A DNA stretch of 64,000 nt from positions 33,774,583-33,838,582 of the forward strand of contig JAKSZU010000009.1 in NCBI GenBank assembly GCA_026018925.1. The letters run 5' to 3'. How positions within the stretch are numbered: position 1 is the stretch's first letter; every line of letters begins with the position of its first letter. Source of the stretch: Tupaia tana. Its lineage: Eukaryota; Chordata; Mammalia; Scandentia; Tupaiidae. Shown in pieces: positions 34,504 through 45,599 of this stretch. The position numbers and the translations under genes are program-made. Below the pieces are notes generated by a model, which saw only the letters and a program-made list of their open reading frames with translations, was not told the DNA's origin and did not search any database.

Positions 34504-34860
34504 TCTAGAATCTGGAATTCCTCTGTCTGACCCAGTGGTCTTTTGCTACTAAGTCAAAGTCTGTCACTAAACCACTCATGTAAAACAAAAACAAAAACAA
34601 AAACACCCACAAAGATCTAGGCAAATGTGCATTGCACCCACGAAGGAAAGGTCTCGGGATCTGCCCAGATCACCCATTGCTGTCACCTCTCAGAACATGA
34701 ACTGGGCAGATCACTGTCTCTCAAACACTAAGGAGACCTCATGTCCTGTCTTTTTCTCTAAGTGGCAGGATCAGAAAATCTGTGAGCCTTAGTTTTTATA
34801 TTCACTTTATGGATGAGGAGGCTGACAAAGCCTTAATAAAGCAAGTTATTTCTTACAAAA
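34504..34860 (+). other. Possible TRIM68 retrocopy 3'UTR
   Basis: Follows the pseudogene without a break and contains an (AAAAC)n tract at about 34587-34604 and AATAAA near 34833. I cannot confirm it belongs to the TRIM68 mRNA. Confidence 0.35.
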
Positions 34861-36600
34861 ATGTATATTATGAAAAACTGTGCAGGGATTTAAATTTTTT
34901 CACCAAAACAAACTCATCCTGGTAAGATGTATAAATAAAAAAGGCACAAATACAAGGGGACTTCAAAAAGTTAATTAAAAAATGGAATTCAAGTATATAA
35001 TTCTTTTGTTTCCTGAGAAGAACCCAAGAAGTAAGATAAGGACTTGGTGGTACTGAAGAGTAGAGATGGGCTTTTATGTTCTATCATTATATGCCTTTGT
35101 GTACAGTTAGAACTTCTGTTGCTTTCTTTTTGGAAGGGGAGTTCTTAGAGGCCAGCTGTCCTGGCTGCAAGCCTCTACTTGTCCCACTGACTACTCATTC
35201 AATGGAGGATGCCAGCAGCTTAAGAGGAAGGACTAGAAACTCTTTCTCCAGGATGTTAAGAAGGAAGGAAATAAAATAAAATGACAGCAGGAGGCTGTTT
35301 GGGTAGGCCAGCATGAATCACTGATTCCAGACACAGGAGGTTGCTTTCCTCTCAGCTGCCTGGGCAAGGAAGCCAGAACAGTTCTCTGCCAGGCTCAGTG
35401 GCAAAAATCCCCATTTACTGTGCCAAGCAAGTCACCCTCCTTCTATGGAGGTGTCATCCTTGGCTGGGCCTTTGCTCCCTGTGATAAGGGTTGGGGCAGA
35501 GTGGGAGTGATCAGGCTTTGGATAAGGCTGCTTATGGGGGGAATGCAGCTAGGCCCAGTTTCTGATTCCAAAGGTAACAGCTATGGGACCTCAGCAGGCT
35601 CCCCCTCCAGGCTCTGGGCCAAGAGAAATTGAGTGATAATTGTGTGTACTTATTCTTTCCTGGTGATTTTCAGATTGGAAGTCATTATTTTGGCCCTGGC
35701 TGGAGGTAAGTGAAATGAAAATTAGATTCCTCTTTTTTGTTGAACACTGTTTCATCCTTAGGCTCTTGGGGGCCAGGGAGCTAGGGCGAGTAGAAGGAAT
35801 ATTTTGGAATCATGCAAGAAATGAAGGCATCAAAGCAAAAAACGGGCATGGGCCTTCCACAACCTCTACCTTTATTCCCAACATCATTGACCCCATCTGA
35901 GCTGCAGTTTCCTCACAGGAAACAGAAAATCTAAAATACAGGCAAATCAAGTTGGCAGGTAGATGGACAGTATGCTTTTAGAAACATTTCACAATGTGTA
36001 TTTACAAACTTTTCTCATCTCTGCTCAGTCAGGTGGGTCCTTTAGGATCAAACCTGGAGTAAAGCTTGTGTTCTTGGATATATTACCTGTGAAGTAGTAA
36101 AACTGCATTTAGAACATTCTATGTAATACAGATTTCTTCCAAATATGTTGCTGTCCTCCACCACAAGAATAGGCCTGGAGTGTGGTGAGTTAAGATAACT
36201 TTCCTAGTTGTTCCTTCTCCATTTATCCTAGCCAAGGTGACCAGGCAGAAGGAGATACCAAAGATCTCTAAAGTCTGCTTGATGGAGGAAGAAGAGGAGT
36301 GGGAAGAGGAGGAGGAATTAGGACTGGGAACCACCATTAGCAAAATCTTGTGTAGACATAATTATGTAAGTGTTCCATCTTTGTAGTCCTCCAACCCCAG
36401 GGAGGCAACCTCTCCTGTCCCTACCTCATCAGAGCATCTTGCTGGCTTCCCCTCCCCATTCCTACCTCCTCTCCTATAATGTGAATTTGTATCAGACTCA
36501 ACCTGTCTACAAACATAGGGGTCAGGGAGGGTTCCTGTCCCACCAAGTGTACTTTCTCCAGTCTAGCTTCCCTAGGGACAGCTCTGGATCTTTAAGTCCT
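34861..36600. other. SINE-free stretch, no gene recognised
   Basis: About 1.7 kb. A GGA/GAA-rich patch at 36283-36320 is the only low-complexity feature. Frames up to 78 codons have no domain. Confidence 0.35.
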
Positions 36601-36604
36601 GTAT

Positions 36605-37012
36605 AAACCTATTATTGTGTTGCTAAACAGAAATATCTGAGCCTGAGTAGTTTATAAAGAATAGAGATTTATTTAGTTCACAATTCTGGTGACTAGAAAG
36701 TCAAAGTTGTGGAGAAACCATGAGGCCAACTCCAGTGCTACATTACAACATGGCCAAGAGAAGGAGACAGATAAAGCAAGAATGAGAGTGAGAACAAGAG
36801 AGTCTGGCATGTACAAAGAGAGGAAATAAATCCCCACTTGCTCTGTTTGTGTCTCCCATGCCCCCAGCCAATCGGATGGTACCCACCTATTAAGCTCTAC
36901 TTCTTAAAGGTCTTACCATCTCCCAAAGCCATTATACTGGAAGCAACTTTCCAGAACATGAATCTTTAGGAGACAAACCATTATATCCAAACTGTAGCAT
37001 TTCCTGAATCTC
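36605..37012 (-). mobile_element. Old MaLR-like LTR, antisense
   Basis: TATTGTGTTGCTAAACAG, GAGTAGTTTATAAAGAATAG, AGATTTATTTAGTTCAC and ACATGAATCTTTAGGAGACA parallel the 21.9 kb copy. Confidence 0.5.
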
Positions 37013-37984
37013 ACTTGTCCCCAGACTTCCTAGGGTGTTGTGAGAGCAGATATTCTGAAGGCACTCTAAGATGCTTAGATGAATGGCTCCATACAAGCCA
37101 TGACTTGGTTCTCTGAAACTTCGTGAGCTGTCACCTCATCTGGGACACTAAGGATCAGCAGGACCACAGAGATTGAAACACAAAACAGTTTTGTCTATCT
37201 CAGTCTTGACCCCAAAACTCACCTGCTCCATTGCCAACATTTAGTGAGAGCCAGTTCAGTGAGCCTCAGGAGACGAGCTGTGGGGAGAAGGAAAGAGGAA
37301 GGAGAGAAAGCCAAAGAAAATTGAGGAGAGACAGAAACTGAAAGGAACCTTCTGGAATGGTTTACATCTGCTCAGAATGAGGAAGTCTCACCATTCTTCA
37401 TTTCTGACTCTACTAATTAAAGAGATTTTTTGAGACCCAGATGTCTAAAAGTATGTCAGAGGAAGAAAGAACATTTAACAGATACAAAAATGAAAAGGTA
37501 TCTGTTGATGATAGTGTGTATGGTAGTGTATTGGACTAAACTAGTGTCTTGGACTAAACTAATACTAAGCAATGTATTCATGCTGGAAAAAAATCATTAC
37601 ATACGCTGTAAGGATGTTCAGTAATTAAATGTAAAAAAAAAAGTATGGCAGGTTTTTAAAGTCAATCTTGAAGGTGTCAGTCAGATTTACCCTGCATGTT
37701 TTAGAATCACCAGAATTATTAATTAGAGCCAGGCAAATCAGATTACCTCCAAAAGCAATGGAGGAATTTATCTAAGAACCGGGGGTCATTCACAGTGTTT
37801 GTACTTTTCCTTTTTGGGGGAGGGAATGGTTGACCTCTGCTATCCCTGGATATCTGCTTCGTTGGCCTAGCATCCAAAGGATATATCTAACTTGTTTATT
37901 AGAGGTTATTCCCATCCTGAAAACCAAGCAACGGAATGTGTGCTCTCTAGAATTTACGAAAGACAGACACTTAAAAAAAAAAAA

Positions 37985-39184
37985 AGAAACCAAAAGCTGT
38001 TTCTCAAAAAGATAAACAAAGTTGATACACAGTTAGATAGGATAATTAAGAAGAGAGAAAGGAACCAGATAAATCAAATTCACAATGAAACTGGCAATAT
38101 TGCAACAGATAGAACAGAAATACGAAAGATCGTCAGAGAATACTACGAGTGACTATATGCCAATAAAAAAGAAATCCTGGGTAAGATGGACAAATTTCTA
38201 CACACATTAATCTACTGACACTGAATCAGGAAGACAGAAAGCCTAAATAAACAAGTAACAAGCAATAAAATTGGATCAGTAATAAATAATCTCCCAACAA
38301 AGGAAAGCCCAGGTCCCGATGGTTTCACTTCTGAATTCTACAAAACCTTTACCGAAGAACTAACCCCAATTCTCCTCAAACTGTTTCTAAAGATCCAAAA
38401 GGAAGAAACCTCCCAAATTCATTCTATGAAGCCTTCATCTTCCTTATTTCATGAACAGACAAGGACATAACAAATAAAATAAAATAAAATAAAATAAAAC
38501 TTCAGGCCAATATCTCTAATAAATACAGATGCAAAAATTCTCAACAAGATACTAGCAAATCATATCCAACAACACATTAAAAGGATTATACACCATGTCC
38601 AGGTAGGCTTTATTCTAGGGATGCAAGGAGGGTTCAGCATACATAAAACAATGAATAGTAAAACATCGCACTAACAGCAGGAAAAATAAAAACTATATGA
38701 TTATATCAATCAATGCAGAAAAAAACATTCGATAAAATACAACATCCCTTCATAATTAAGACCCTCAGCAAAATTGGCATAGAAAGTACAATCCTCAACA
38801 CAGTAAAATCCACCTATGACAAACCCATAGATAACATCATACTGAATGGGGAAAAGTTTAAAACTTTTCCACTAAAAGCTGGAACAAGACAAGGCTTCCC
38901 GCTTTCTCCACTCCTCTTCAACATAGTACTGGAAGTTCTAGCCAATGCAATCAGACAAGAGAGTCAAATAAAAGGCATTCAAATAGGAAAAGAGAAGTGA
39001 AATTATCTCTATTTGCAGATGATATGATTTTATACGTAGAAAATCTAAAAGAATCCAGAAAAAAAGTCCTGGAAGTGATCAATGAATACAGTAAAGTGGC
39101 AGGATACACAATCAACATACAAAAATCCATAACATTTCTATACACCAATAGTGAACAGGCTGAGGTAGAATTGAAGAAAGCTAA
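37985..39184 (+). mobile_element. LINE-1 ORF2 fragment (reverse transcriptase domain), broken
   Basis: Recognisable blocks are, in order, [16 protein letters not shown] at 38310, [19 protein letters not shown] at about 38500, DKIQHPF near 38740, [21 protein letters not shown] at 38880-38945, and the catalytic FADDMILY at about 39010-39035. The last retains both aspartates. Stops and frameshifts separate the blocks, and (AAAAT)n fills 38474-38500. Both the 5' endonuclease and the 3' end are missing. Confidence 0.93.
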
Positions 39185-39185
39185 G

Positions 39186-39220
39186 GAAGTGATTTCTCAC
39201 TTTCCCTCTCACTGTCTGTC

Positions 39221-39252
<32 letters not shown>

Positions 39253-39298
39253 CCCAGTGAGCACACAGGCCCTAAAGCAAAAATCTCTCTAAAAAAAA
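39186..39298 (+). mobile_element. 3' half of a tRNA-derived SINE joined to L1
   Basis: Starts at GTGATTTCTCACTTTCC with no head, and has an expanded (TCTG)n at 39213-39247 and the usual tail. It abuts the L1 RT fragment directly. Confidence 0.85.
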
Positions 39299-39409
39299 AG
39301 GTCTAACTTAAGATACCTGCATTCAAAACTCCATGAGAACAGCAAAGACGGTATATAATCAAATGTTAAATGCAAGTGACATGATAATAGCAATTCTGAT
39401 CAGCTATTG

Positions 39410-39560
39410 ATTGAGGTCTTCTGGAGGGAGAAGCACCATATTAAGGGCATCACACTTTTCTCATTGTCATCCTCATAACATCCCTTTAAGGTAGGCACTC
39501 TTAATATCTCCATTTTAGAACTAAGGCAACTCAGATTTGTAAAGGACGAATGAGTTGCCG
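39410..39560 (+). mobile_element. MIR-like relic
   Basis: TCATCCTCATAACATCCC, GTAGGCACTC and CTCCATTTTAGAACTAAGG follow MIR order. Confidence 0.55.
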
Positions 39561-40181
39561 CCAGCATTGTGGAGAAGGGCAGGGAGAACTAGGCTTTTAT
39601 CTCTGAAGTTTTTATTTGAAAACACTTTGGAACTACACTCACATTCCTCTGCGTTTTTCTGACCTACTCTAGCAAAACCTGTAGGCAGCATTGTATTTTC
39701 CTTCTAAATACTTCAGGATGTATCTCCTAAGAACAAAGACATTTTCCTACAAAAATCATGATGCTGTTAGCACAGTTTAGAAACCCAACCAGAGTCAAGA
39801 TTTGAACTCAGCTCTGAGTCCAGAGCCTGGACCACAAATGCTATGATAGTTCAATAGAAGGAGCCATCATTATAGTCTTGGACTTTCTACTCCCCATTAT
39901 TTGTAGCAAAGGAAGAGAGCTGAACAAATAATCACAAAGTGTGCATAATCAAAAACAAAATCATGGTTTCAGGGTGTGCTCTATTTGGGTGGGAAGAAAA
40001 TGACACAGATTTGCCTTCCTAATTAGCTTCTTCTCTGATCAGTATTTAAATTAGTCTTTCCTAATCACCCACTGACATTATAACTGGGGTAGGTACTTCA
40101 GAAGTTATTCTTTGATTAAAAACATAATTATAGAAAATTCACCAAGTGGTTATGCCACAGCCATATATGAATACCCACAAA

Positions 40182-40223
40182 TTCTAGCTAGAAAGGAACT
40201 GTGGCTAGAAATTCTAGCCACAG
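40182..40223. repeat. Pair of perfect palindromes
   Basis: TTCTAGCTAGAA (12 bp, self-complementary) at 40182-40193 is followed by arms CTGTGGCTAGAA (40199-40210) and TTCTAGCCACAG (40212-40223) around a single A. The arms are perfectly complementary. Confidence 0.9.
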
Positions 40224-40851
40224 GTCAGGAATTGGCATGTACTTACTGTATAATATAAATCTAGTCCTTGTACACTTATGCTCCCCCTTCCCCAAAGCTA
40301 AAAAGAGTGGGCCCTGGTCTCACACACTGCCCTGATCCAGAGCTCCCACTCTAAAACAGTTGTGTTTCAGAAGGAAGGTGCTACTTCCTTCAGACTGAAG
40401 GATAAAGCAGGCCCCCTGCTACCAACCCCCCTAAAGGCCCCCAGCCAAGATTTCTTCTTTCTTTTTGTTCTTACCAGGATAAGTCTGATTTAGAAAGGTT
40501 GTCAGATTAGGCCCAGCAGGGCGATGTTTAACCACCCCTTTGAATGCATGCATAGGAGAAATCATGACCTTTTAAAACCCTGATTCCTTAAAGTCACTTT
40601 AAAAAGCCCAAAGCCTGCATCTGCATTTGCCTTTCTTTTCACACTCCCACAAAACACTTCAAAAATCAAAATCTGGCAAATCCCCCTTGGTTGAACTGGC
40701 ATTGAGAAAGATGCCCTTGGTCTCCTGAGAAGCCTGCATTAGGTCACACTTGGTCTCTCCGTCTCTCTTTCCAGTTCTTTTGGTTTTCTGCAGACACAAT
40801 CTGATTGGCAATACCTCTGAATCCATGCAATGTAAGCTATGTCATAATAGG

Positions 40852-40875
40852 AGTCCACAGTCTGTACTGTGGACT
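40852..40875. repeat. Perfect 9-bp inverted repeat
   Basis: AGTCCACAG at 40852-40860 and CTGTGGACT at 40867-40875 with a 6-nt loop. It lies about 450 bp upstream of the CpG-rich exon candidate. Confidence 0.85.
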
Positions 40876-41169
40876 TTCATCTTAAGGGCAGGGAAAATTT
40901 CATGGCTTTAAGGACATTTCTGTCTTCTTTTCTGTTTGTGGCCTCAGACTGGCTCAGTGAGTCGTTTTCCTCAGGATTGAACAAAAACCGTTTAGACAGG
41001 TCAAAATGGTGTTGAGATCTCGGTGGGAAATGCTGGTAGCCTTGCTGTTTAAATCCTTTTCTGCCCTGGCCTCCCTCTTCTCCCCTCTGCTCCCCCTCCC
41101 CAAACAGGCACGTTCTGAAATACCAGAAAGCTACTTATTTACATGTCCTTCACCAAGCCATTCCCTGCC

Positions 41170-41178
41170 GGATAAAAG
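41170..41178 (+). promoter_or_regulatory. TATA-like GGATAAAAG
   Basis: A TATA-like element within a CT-rich stretch just upstream of the CpG-rich block. It would place a start near 41200. Weak on its own. Confidence 0.3.
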
Positions 41179-41280
41179 CCTCTTCTTTCTCCTTTAGGGT
41201 TTCCCCTCCAAATTATTTCTCACACTTGTTAGCCCTGCAGGGATAAAGAGAAGCTAAGAAAGAGCATCTGGTATTTTGCA

Positions 41281-41622
41281 CTAAGGATGCTGCGGTCGCG
41301 GGAAGTTGGAGGCAGAGGGAAAAGGGGAGTTAGCAGTTCCTAACCATGTAAGGAACAAGCCCAGCCTTTTTTGGACCTAGTTCAGAAGACAGCTAGAGGC
41401 CTCGGAGAAGAAACTTTATCTGGGCTGGTTATTGCATCGGCCGGCCGGTTTCGGGCTGCGTGCTTGTGGACGCTTGGCGTGCAGAGCTGCCCGCACGTGG
41501 CAGTGGCCAAGTGCATGCCAGCAGCGCCGGCTCTGCTGCACTCCAGCAGGCAAGGCGCATAACCGCCAGCGGCTCCGCGGAAGCTCCATGGCTAGCTTTC
41601 ATGGTTGTCTGAAGACTTCAGA
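41281..41622 (+). promoter_or_regulatory. CpG-rich candidate promoter / first exon of an unrecognised gene
   Basis: About 20 CpGs lie in some 310 bp, unlike anything else in the window except young SINEs, and no repeat is present here. The block ends at TTCAGA followed by GTAAGT (41623-41628), a good 5' splice donor. A frame opens at an ATG at 41588 (reading MASFHGCLKTSE before a stop in the donor). The same frame is open back to 41432. The Kozak context of the 41588 ATG is modest. I do not recognise the peptide. The exon could equally be non-coding. No downstream exon was found before 64 kb. Confidence 0.4.
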
Positions 41623-42471
41623 GTAAGTGTCTGGCACAGCTGACCTGCTCCCTCTAGATACCACGGAGTGGAAGGTGGCAGAGAGTCTACCTGCTACGCA
41701 GGGGCTTCTAGCCATCCAAGCTGCATTCTGTCCTCTAAGAGGGGCAGCTTGCCTCCCCAAGGTCTTGAACTGGAAGACTTAAGGCAGGTTGCTTTGTGCC
41801 CGTTGGTGACAGTATGTTCCTGGGAGCGTTTGTGAGCACGTACGTGTCAGAGGGGAAGTTCCACAGTGGGGGCTCTCTCAGCCCAGCTTCTAGGACTAGA
41901 CAGGTGGGAAAATGGGGGCCAGGGAGGGGGTCAGCCTTGGTGGGGCAGTGAGGGGTGACTGGAACCCTTGAGGCTTCTATGCCTTTCAGGCTTCCTCTCC
42001 TTCCCTGCCACTGCCCCTACCTGGCTTACCTGACTGAGTCCCCAGAAGTGAGGGGTCTGGAAAGGGGGTATTCCCAAGGCTGTTGCAGTTGCCCTTGATT
42101 AGTTTACTTGCAAAGGCAAGAGAGAGGGAAGGGCCAAGCGGCAGTGATTGGTGTGGAAATAAATATCTAGTTATTCCCAGAGTTCCTTGTGTGTATCACC
42201 ATACCCCACCTCTTGGTGCAAGGGTACTTTGAGGCGCCCATGCAGCCTTGCTTTGTAGGAAAATGGCTTAAGAGCCTGAGAATGGAGAGCTGCACGAGGA
42301 GGATGTTTCTATAACTGATGAGAGATTGTGGCAAAGCTATAGGTTTGAACTTGCAATGTGTCACGAAATCAGCAACCTTGGATTTTACATGACTGATTTC
42401 ATTGACTAGTAACACCATTAAAATAACATTCACAGTAATAATTCTGTTAAATAATGTATTTCAATGACACC

Positions 42472-42486
42472 AGAACATGTTGTTCT
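42472..42486. promoter_or_regulatory. Perfect glucocorticoid/androgen-type response element
   Basis: AGAACATGTTGTTCT is an exact palindrome of AGAACA half sites with 3-bp spacing, the consensus for class-I steroid receptors. It is about 860 bp downstream of the candidate donor. Function is inferred from sequence only. Confidence 0.5.
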
Positions 42487-42491
42487 GGCAC

Positions 42492-42505
42492 CAGTCAGCT
42501 GACTG
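42492..42505. promoter_or_regulatory. 14-bp palindrome with E-box
   Basis: CAGTCAGCTGACTG is self-complementary and has a CAGCTG E-box at its centre. It is only 5 bp from the steroid-receptor palindrome. Confidence 0.45.
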
Positions 42506-43286
42506 AAAATAAACAGTCTTGTTGTAATATATAAGGGAGGAGTGCTGGGGGGCAGGAGGTGGGGGCAGATGACAGGAAGGAGGAGAGCCAAATGGAAAGA
42601 GAAGGGGGAATTTGGCTGGGTAGAGAAAAATCACCTTAAATTTTTAGTTGTCTTACTTTTCTAGATTTATTCCAAGCTGAACTACCTACAATTTCCCCAT
42701 TACTTGATGGGGTGCTATTTCCAAGGAGTACATTCTTACTATGTGCACATGGGGTTGGGGGGGTGTTAGGTGTACGTATTTCAAGCAGTGCCAACAGAAA
42801 GGAGACAGTAACCAAATGGATTCAGACATGTGGTTGATTAGTTAATATGCAAGCGTACATGATTATTTTCCATTTTCCTGCATGAAACTAATGCTGTTCT
42901 TCTTTCCTTGGCTATTACAACCTGGACTCACAGGCAGAAATATACCTCACTTAGGTTTCCAATAGTCGAGGGTTGTGGGGGTTCACCTGGCCCTACAGTT
43001 CTCTCCTTTCATGGGAAAACACAGTATGGACAAAGACTGATAGCCTGAGGCCTGCAGGCCCAAAGTGACATTCCGTGGGATTTGTAGTGGCATTCCCTTT
43101 GGGGTGCTAAAGAGAGGTGGTTCAGGTATGGAGGTGGGGCTGTGCTGGCTGCCCCTTTGTGCTTCTTTCTCAAGATCACTACTACATGTGCTCCCCTCTT
43201 CCGGTGGTGAGAAGACTGGACTCTTAAAACACTGCTGATGCCCATATAAACATGTCCTTGGCAACTGTTTAGGAAACCCATCTTCC

Positions 43287-43601
43287 ACTTCCTATCAAAT
43301 TCCAGGGCCCTGTCTTTTATGGCTGAATAGTATTCCATGGAGTATATGTGCCACAATTTTTCAATCTATTTATCCATTTGTGGACATTTGGGTTGGTTCC
43401 ATGTCTTAGCAATCGCGAATAAGGCTGCAATGAATATAGATGTGCAAGCACTTTTCTGACTGAGTGCTCTCCTGTCCTTTGGGTAGATACCCAGGAGTAG
43501 AATTGCTGGATCATATGGTAGTTCTATTTGAAGGTCTTTGAGGAACCTCCATATTGTTCTCCACAGTGGCTGGACCAATTTACAGTCCCACCACACTTGT
43601 G
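43287..43601 (-). mobile_element. L1 with 5' inversion: inverted ORF2 C-terminal segment
   Basis: The minus-strand translation gives WDCKLVQPLWRTIWRFLKDL, PYDPAILLLGIYPKDRRA, then YSAIKDRALEFDRKW, the ORF2 C-terminus. It lies in opposite orientation to the 3' segment next to it. Confidence 0.88.
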
Positions 43602-43767
43602 GGACACAGATAAGTTTTATTATCTGTTGACGAGGACGTGTATGGTGGTCTCAACTGGGCTGGACTGAGGTGTATATCATGCTGGGTAAAGTCTTTTCAC
43701 AATCTAAATGATGTATAGTGATTTAATGTATGAATAATAATAAAAATAGTAATAATGATGATAAAAG
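43602..43767 (+). mobile_element. L1 with 5' inversion: 3'UTR segment
   Basis: GTGGGACACAGATAAG, then GACGAGGACGTGTATGG and GGGTAAAGTCTTTTCAC match the 3'UTR at 5.47-5.62 kb in the sense direction. Degraded TSDs GAAACCCATCTTC (about 43273) and GAAAACACATCTTC (about 43767) bound the pair. Confidence 0.85.
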
Positions 43768-43789
43768 AAAACACATCTTCAGGGTTCTC

Positions 43790-45320
43790 AGCTCACTGTT
43801 TTGCCTTAAATCTATAGTCTTGGATGTATGCTGCAGAAATTACAAGGCTTTCTCTGTGTAACTCACAGTAGTACCAGCTGACAGAGAGGCTGCTTTGAGA
43901 TGATGAAGGTGATGACAGCCATTACAGTGGGAAATAATAATGACAATTTTGTCACTCTCACATGAGTTTCAAGCCCTCTTTCCCTGGGGCTCAGTACTTG
44001 CTTATGTTAGATCCCTCTACTTGCAAATGGATAATGGACCTTCCTCAGAGCCCCTTCCTCATGAAGTCTAATTTCCATGTAGGGCATCTGGAGCATTTGG
44101 GATGGGAAAGGGAGGGGTAAGTGGACCCAAGGGCCTATTCGTGTGACCACAGGTAAAAACGCTGTGGCCTGAGCTCATGTAATGGTTTATTGAATCTGAT
44201 TGAAGGACAGAAAAATGATACTAGGGAAGTTGAGGAAATTCAGGAGCCAGGGCCTCTACAAATCAGTTCGATGGAGTCCCTCACAGGACCTGCAAGGTAT
44301 GGTAAAAACTAGAAAAATGAGGGTTACCTACTCTGTAGCTAGCTCGGTGCTGAGCCTTGTGGGAAAAACTTCCTTTTCTACCCAGCAGCCAAGCAAGCCC
44401 GGTGCCTGGCATATGTAGAAGGAATGTTGTTGACTGAACAAGGATGCACTTGAGGATTTAACCTTTCTAGGGGGTAGCCAGCCCAGTTAAACACCAGTTT
44501 GCAAGAGGTGGAAGGTGGGGGCATAAGCTCGGTAGGAGAGAATATAAACAAGGGCAGGCACATTTAGAGGAGAAAGCAGATGGAGGGGCCTCTTCTCTAG
44601 GGGCCTATTCTCTATACTTTATCCTGGGCTCTAGAGGTAGTGGGAGAGGAATACTAGGAGGGAAACTGTGCTGCTCAAACATTCACTGTTCGCTCTGTAA
44701 GCCTTGGGCGTTCTTCTGCCCTCCCCCCCCCCCCCCCCCACTATCCCCTCCACACACACACAAGGATATTTCCTAGAATCACAGCTTGGCTGATCAGCAG
44801 GGTTTGACCCTTTCTTAGGTCCTCAGTAGGCCTTGACATTTAAATTTGAGCAGAAACACAGGATTGGTTCATAGTCTCCTCGCAAACTCACGACTCCATC
44901 TTAGACTTTATATACAGATGTATACATTTATCATGAGCTTGAGATGTTTGGCTAGTAGTAGAAATAAGTATGTTTAGAGCCACCCATGTCTTCATGGGCC
45001 TGGACTCCATACTAAGGCTCTTTGCTCTAATCAAATAAGTTAATAGGTTACCAGTTTTGGTGTTTAAATTCTGAATTTAAATTGTAGATAAAGCTTTTGT
45101 TTAAGGTAACTAGTTATTAAATTCTGTTATTATTTTCACGAACTTAGAATGACAATAGGCAATTGCATAATCAAGGGATCAGTAAATATGCTTCTGGGAA
45201 GAAGGGAGAAAGCAGTAGTTTAGAATTGTGTGAGACTACATTGCACAAGTATAGAAGAAGATGGAGGAAAAGCAAAAGAACTTTCTTAATTCAACAAGAC
45301 TCTGTAATCAGTGAGTGGGT
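43790..45320. other. SINE-free stretch with poly(C)
   Basis: No gene recognised. A C-rich run of about 20 nt is at 44720-44739, followed by (CA)n at 44752-44761. Confidence 0.4.
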
Positions 45321-45333
45321 GACAATGTCTTTT

Positions 45334-45586
45334 GTTTTGTTTTAGGTTTTTGCTATAGGACGTGTGTACTCTCCAGGGAGAGACAGAGAGAGAGGGAAAG
45401 TGAGAAAGCATCCTGCAGTGGAAATGGCCACTCTGTAATCCCTTCTCCTCCATTCTCCTCTCAGGATTTTGGGCACACATGCACATACACCCAGTGTATT
45501 TCTTAAATTGCCAGTTCCTGGACTCCAACTGCAGAGTCAGCTATGTGGGATCCAGCCACCTTAACCACCACACCACTCGCTGGCTC
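45334..45586 (-). mobile_element. tRNA-derived SINE, long form
   Basis: TSD core AATGTCTT near 45324 and 45589. The tail is (TTTTG)n-like rather than pure T. Confidence 0.9.
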
Positions 45587-45599
45587 AATAATGTCTTCA

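Noticed and set aside
39213..39247. Regular TCTG repeats as a CRISPR-like array
   Set aside because: Simple tetranucleotide expansion inside a SINE CT tract in a mammalian genome. No spacers.
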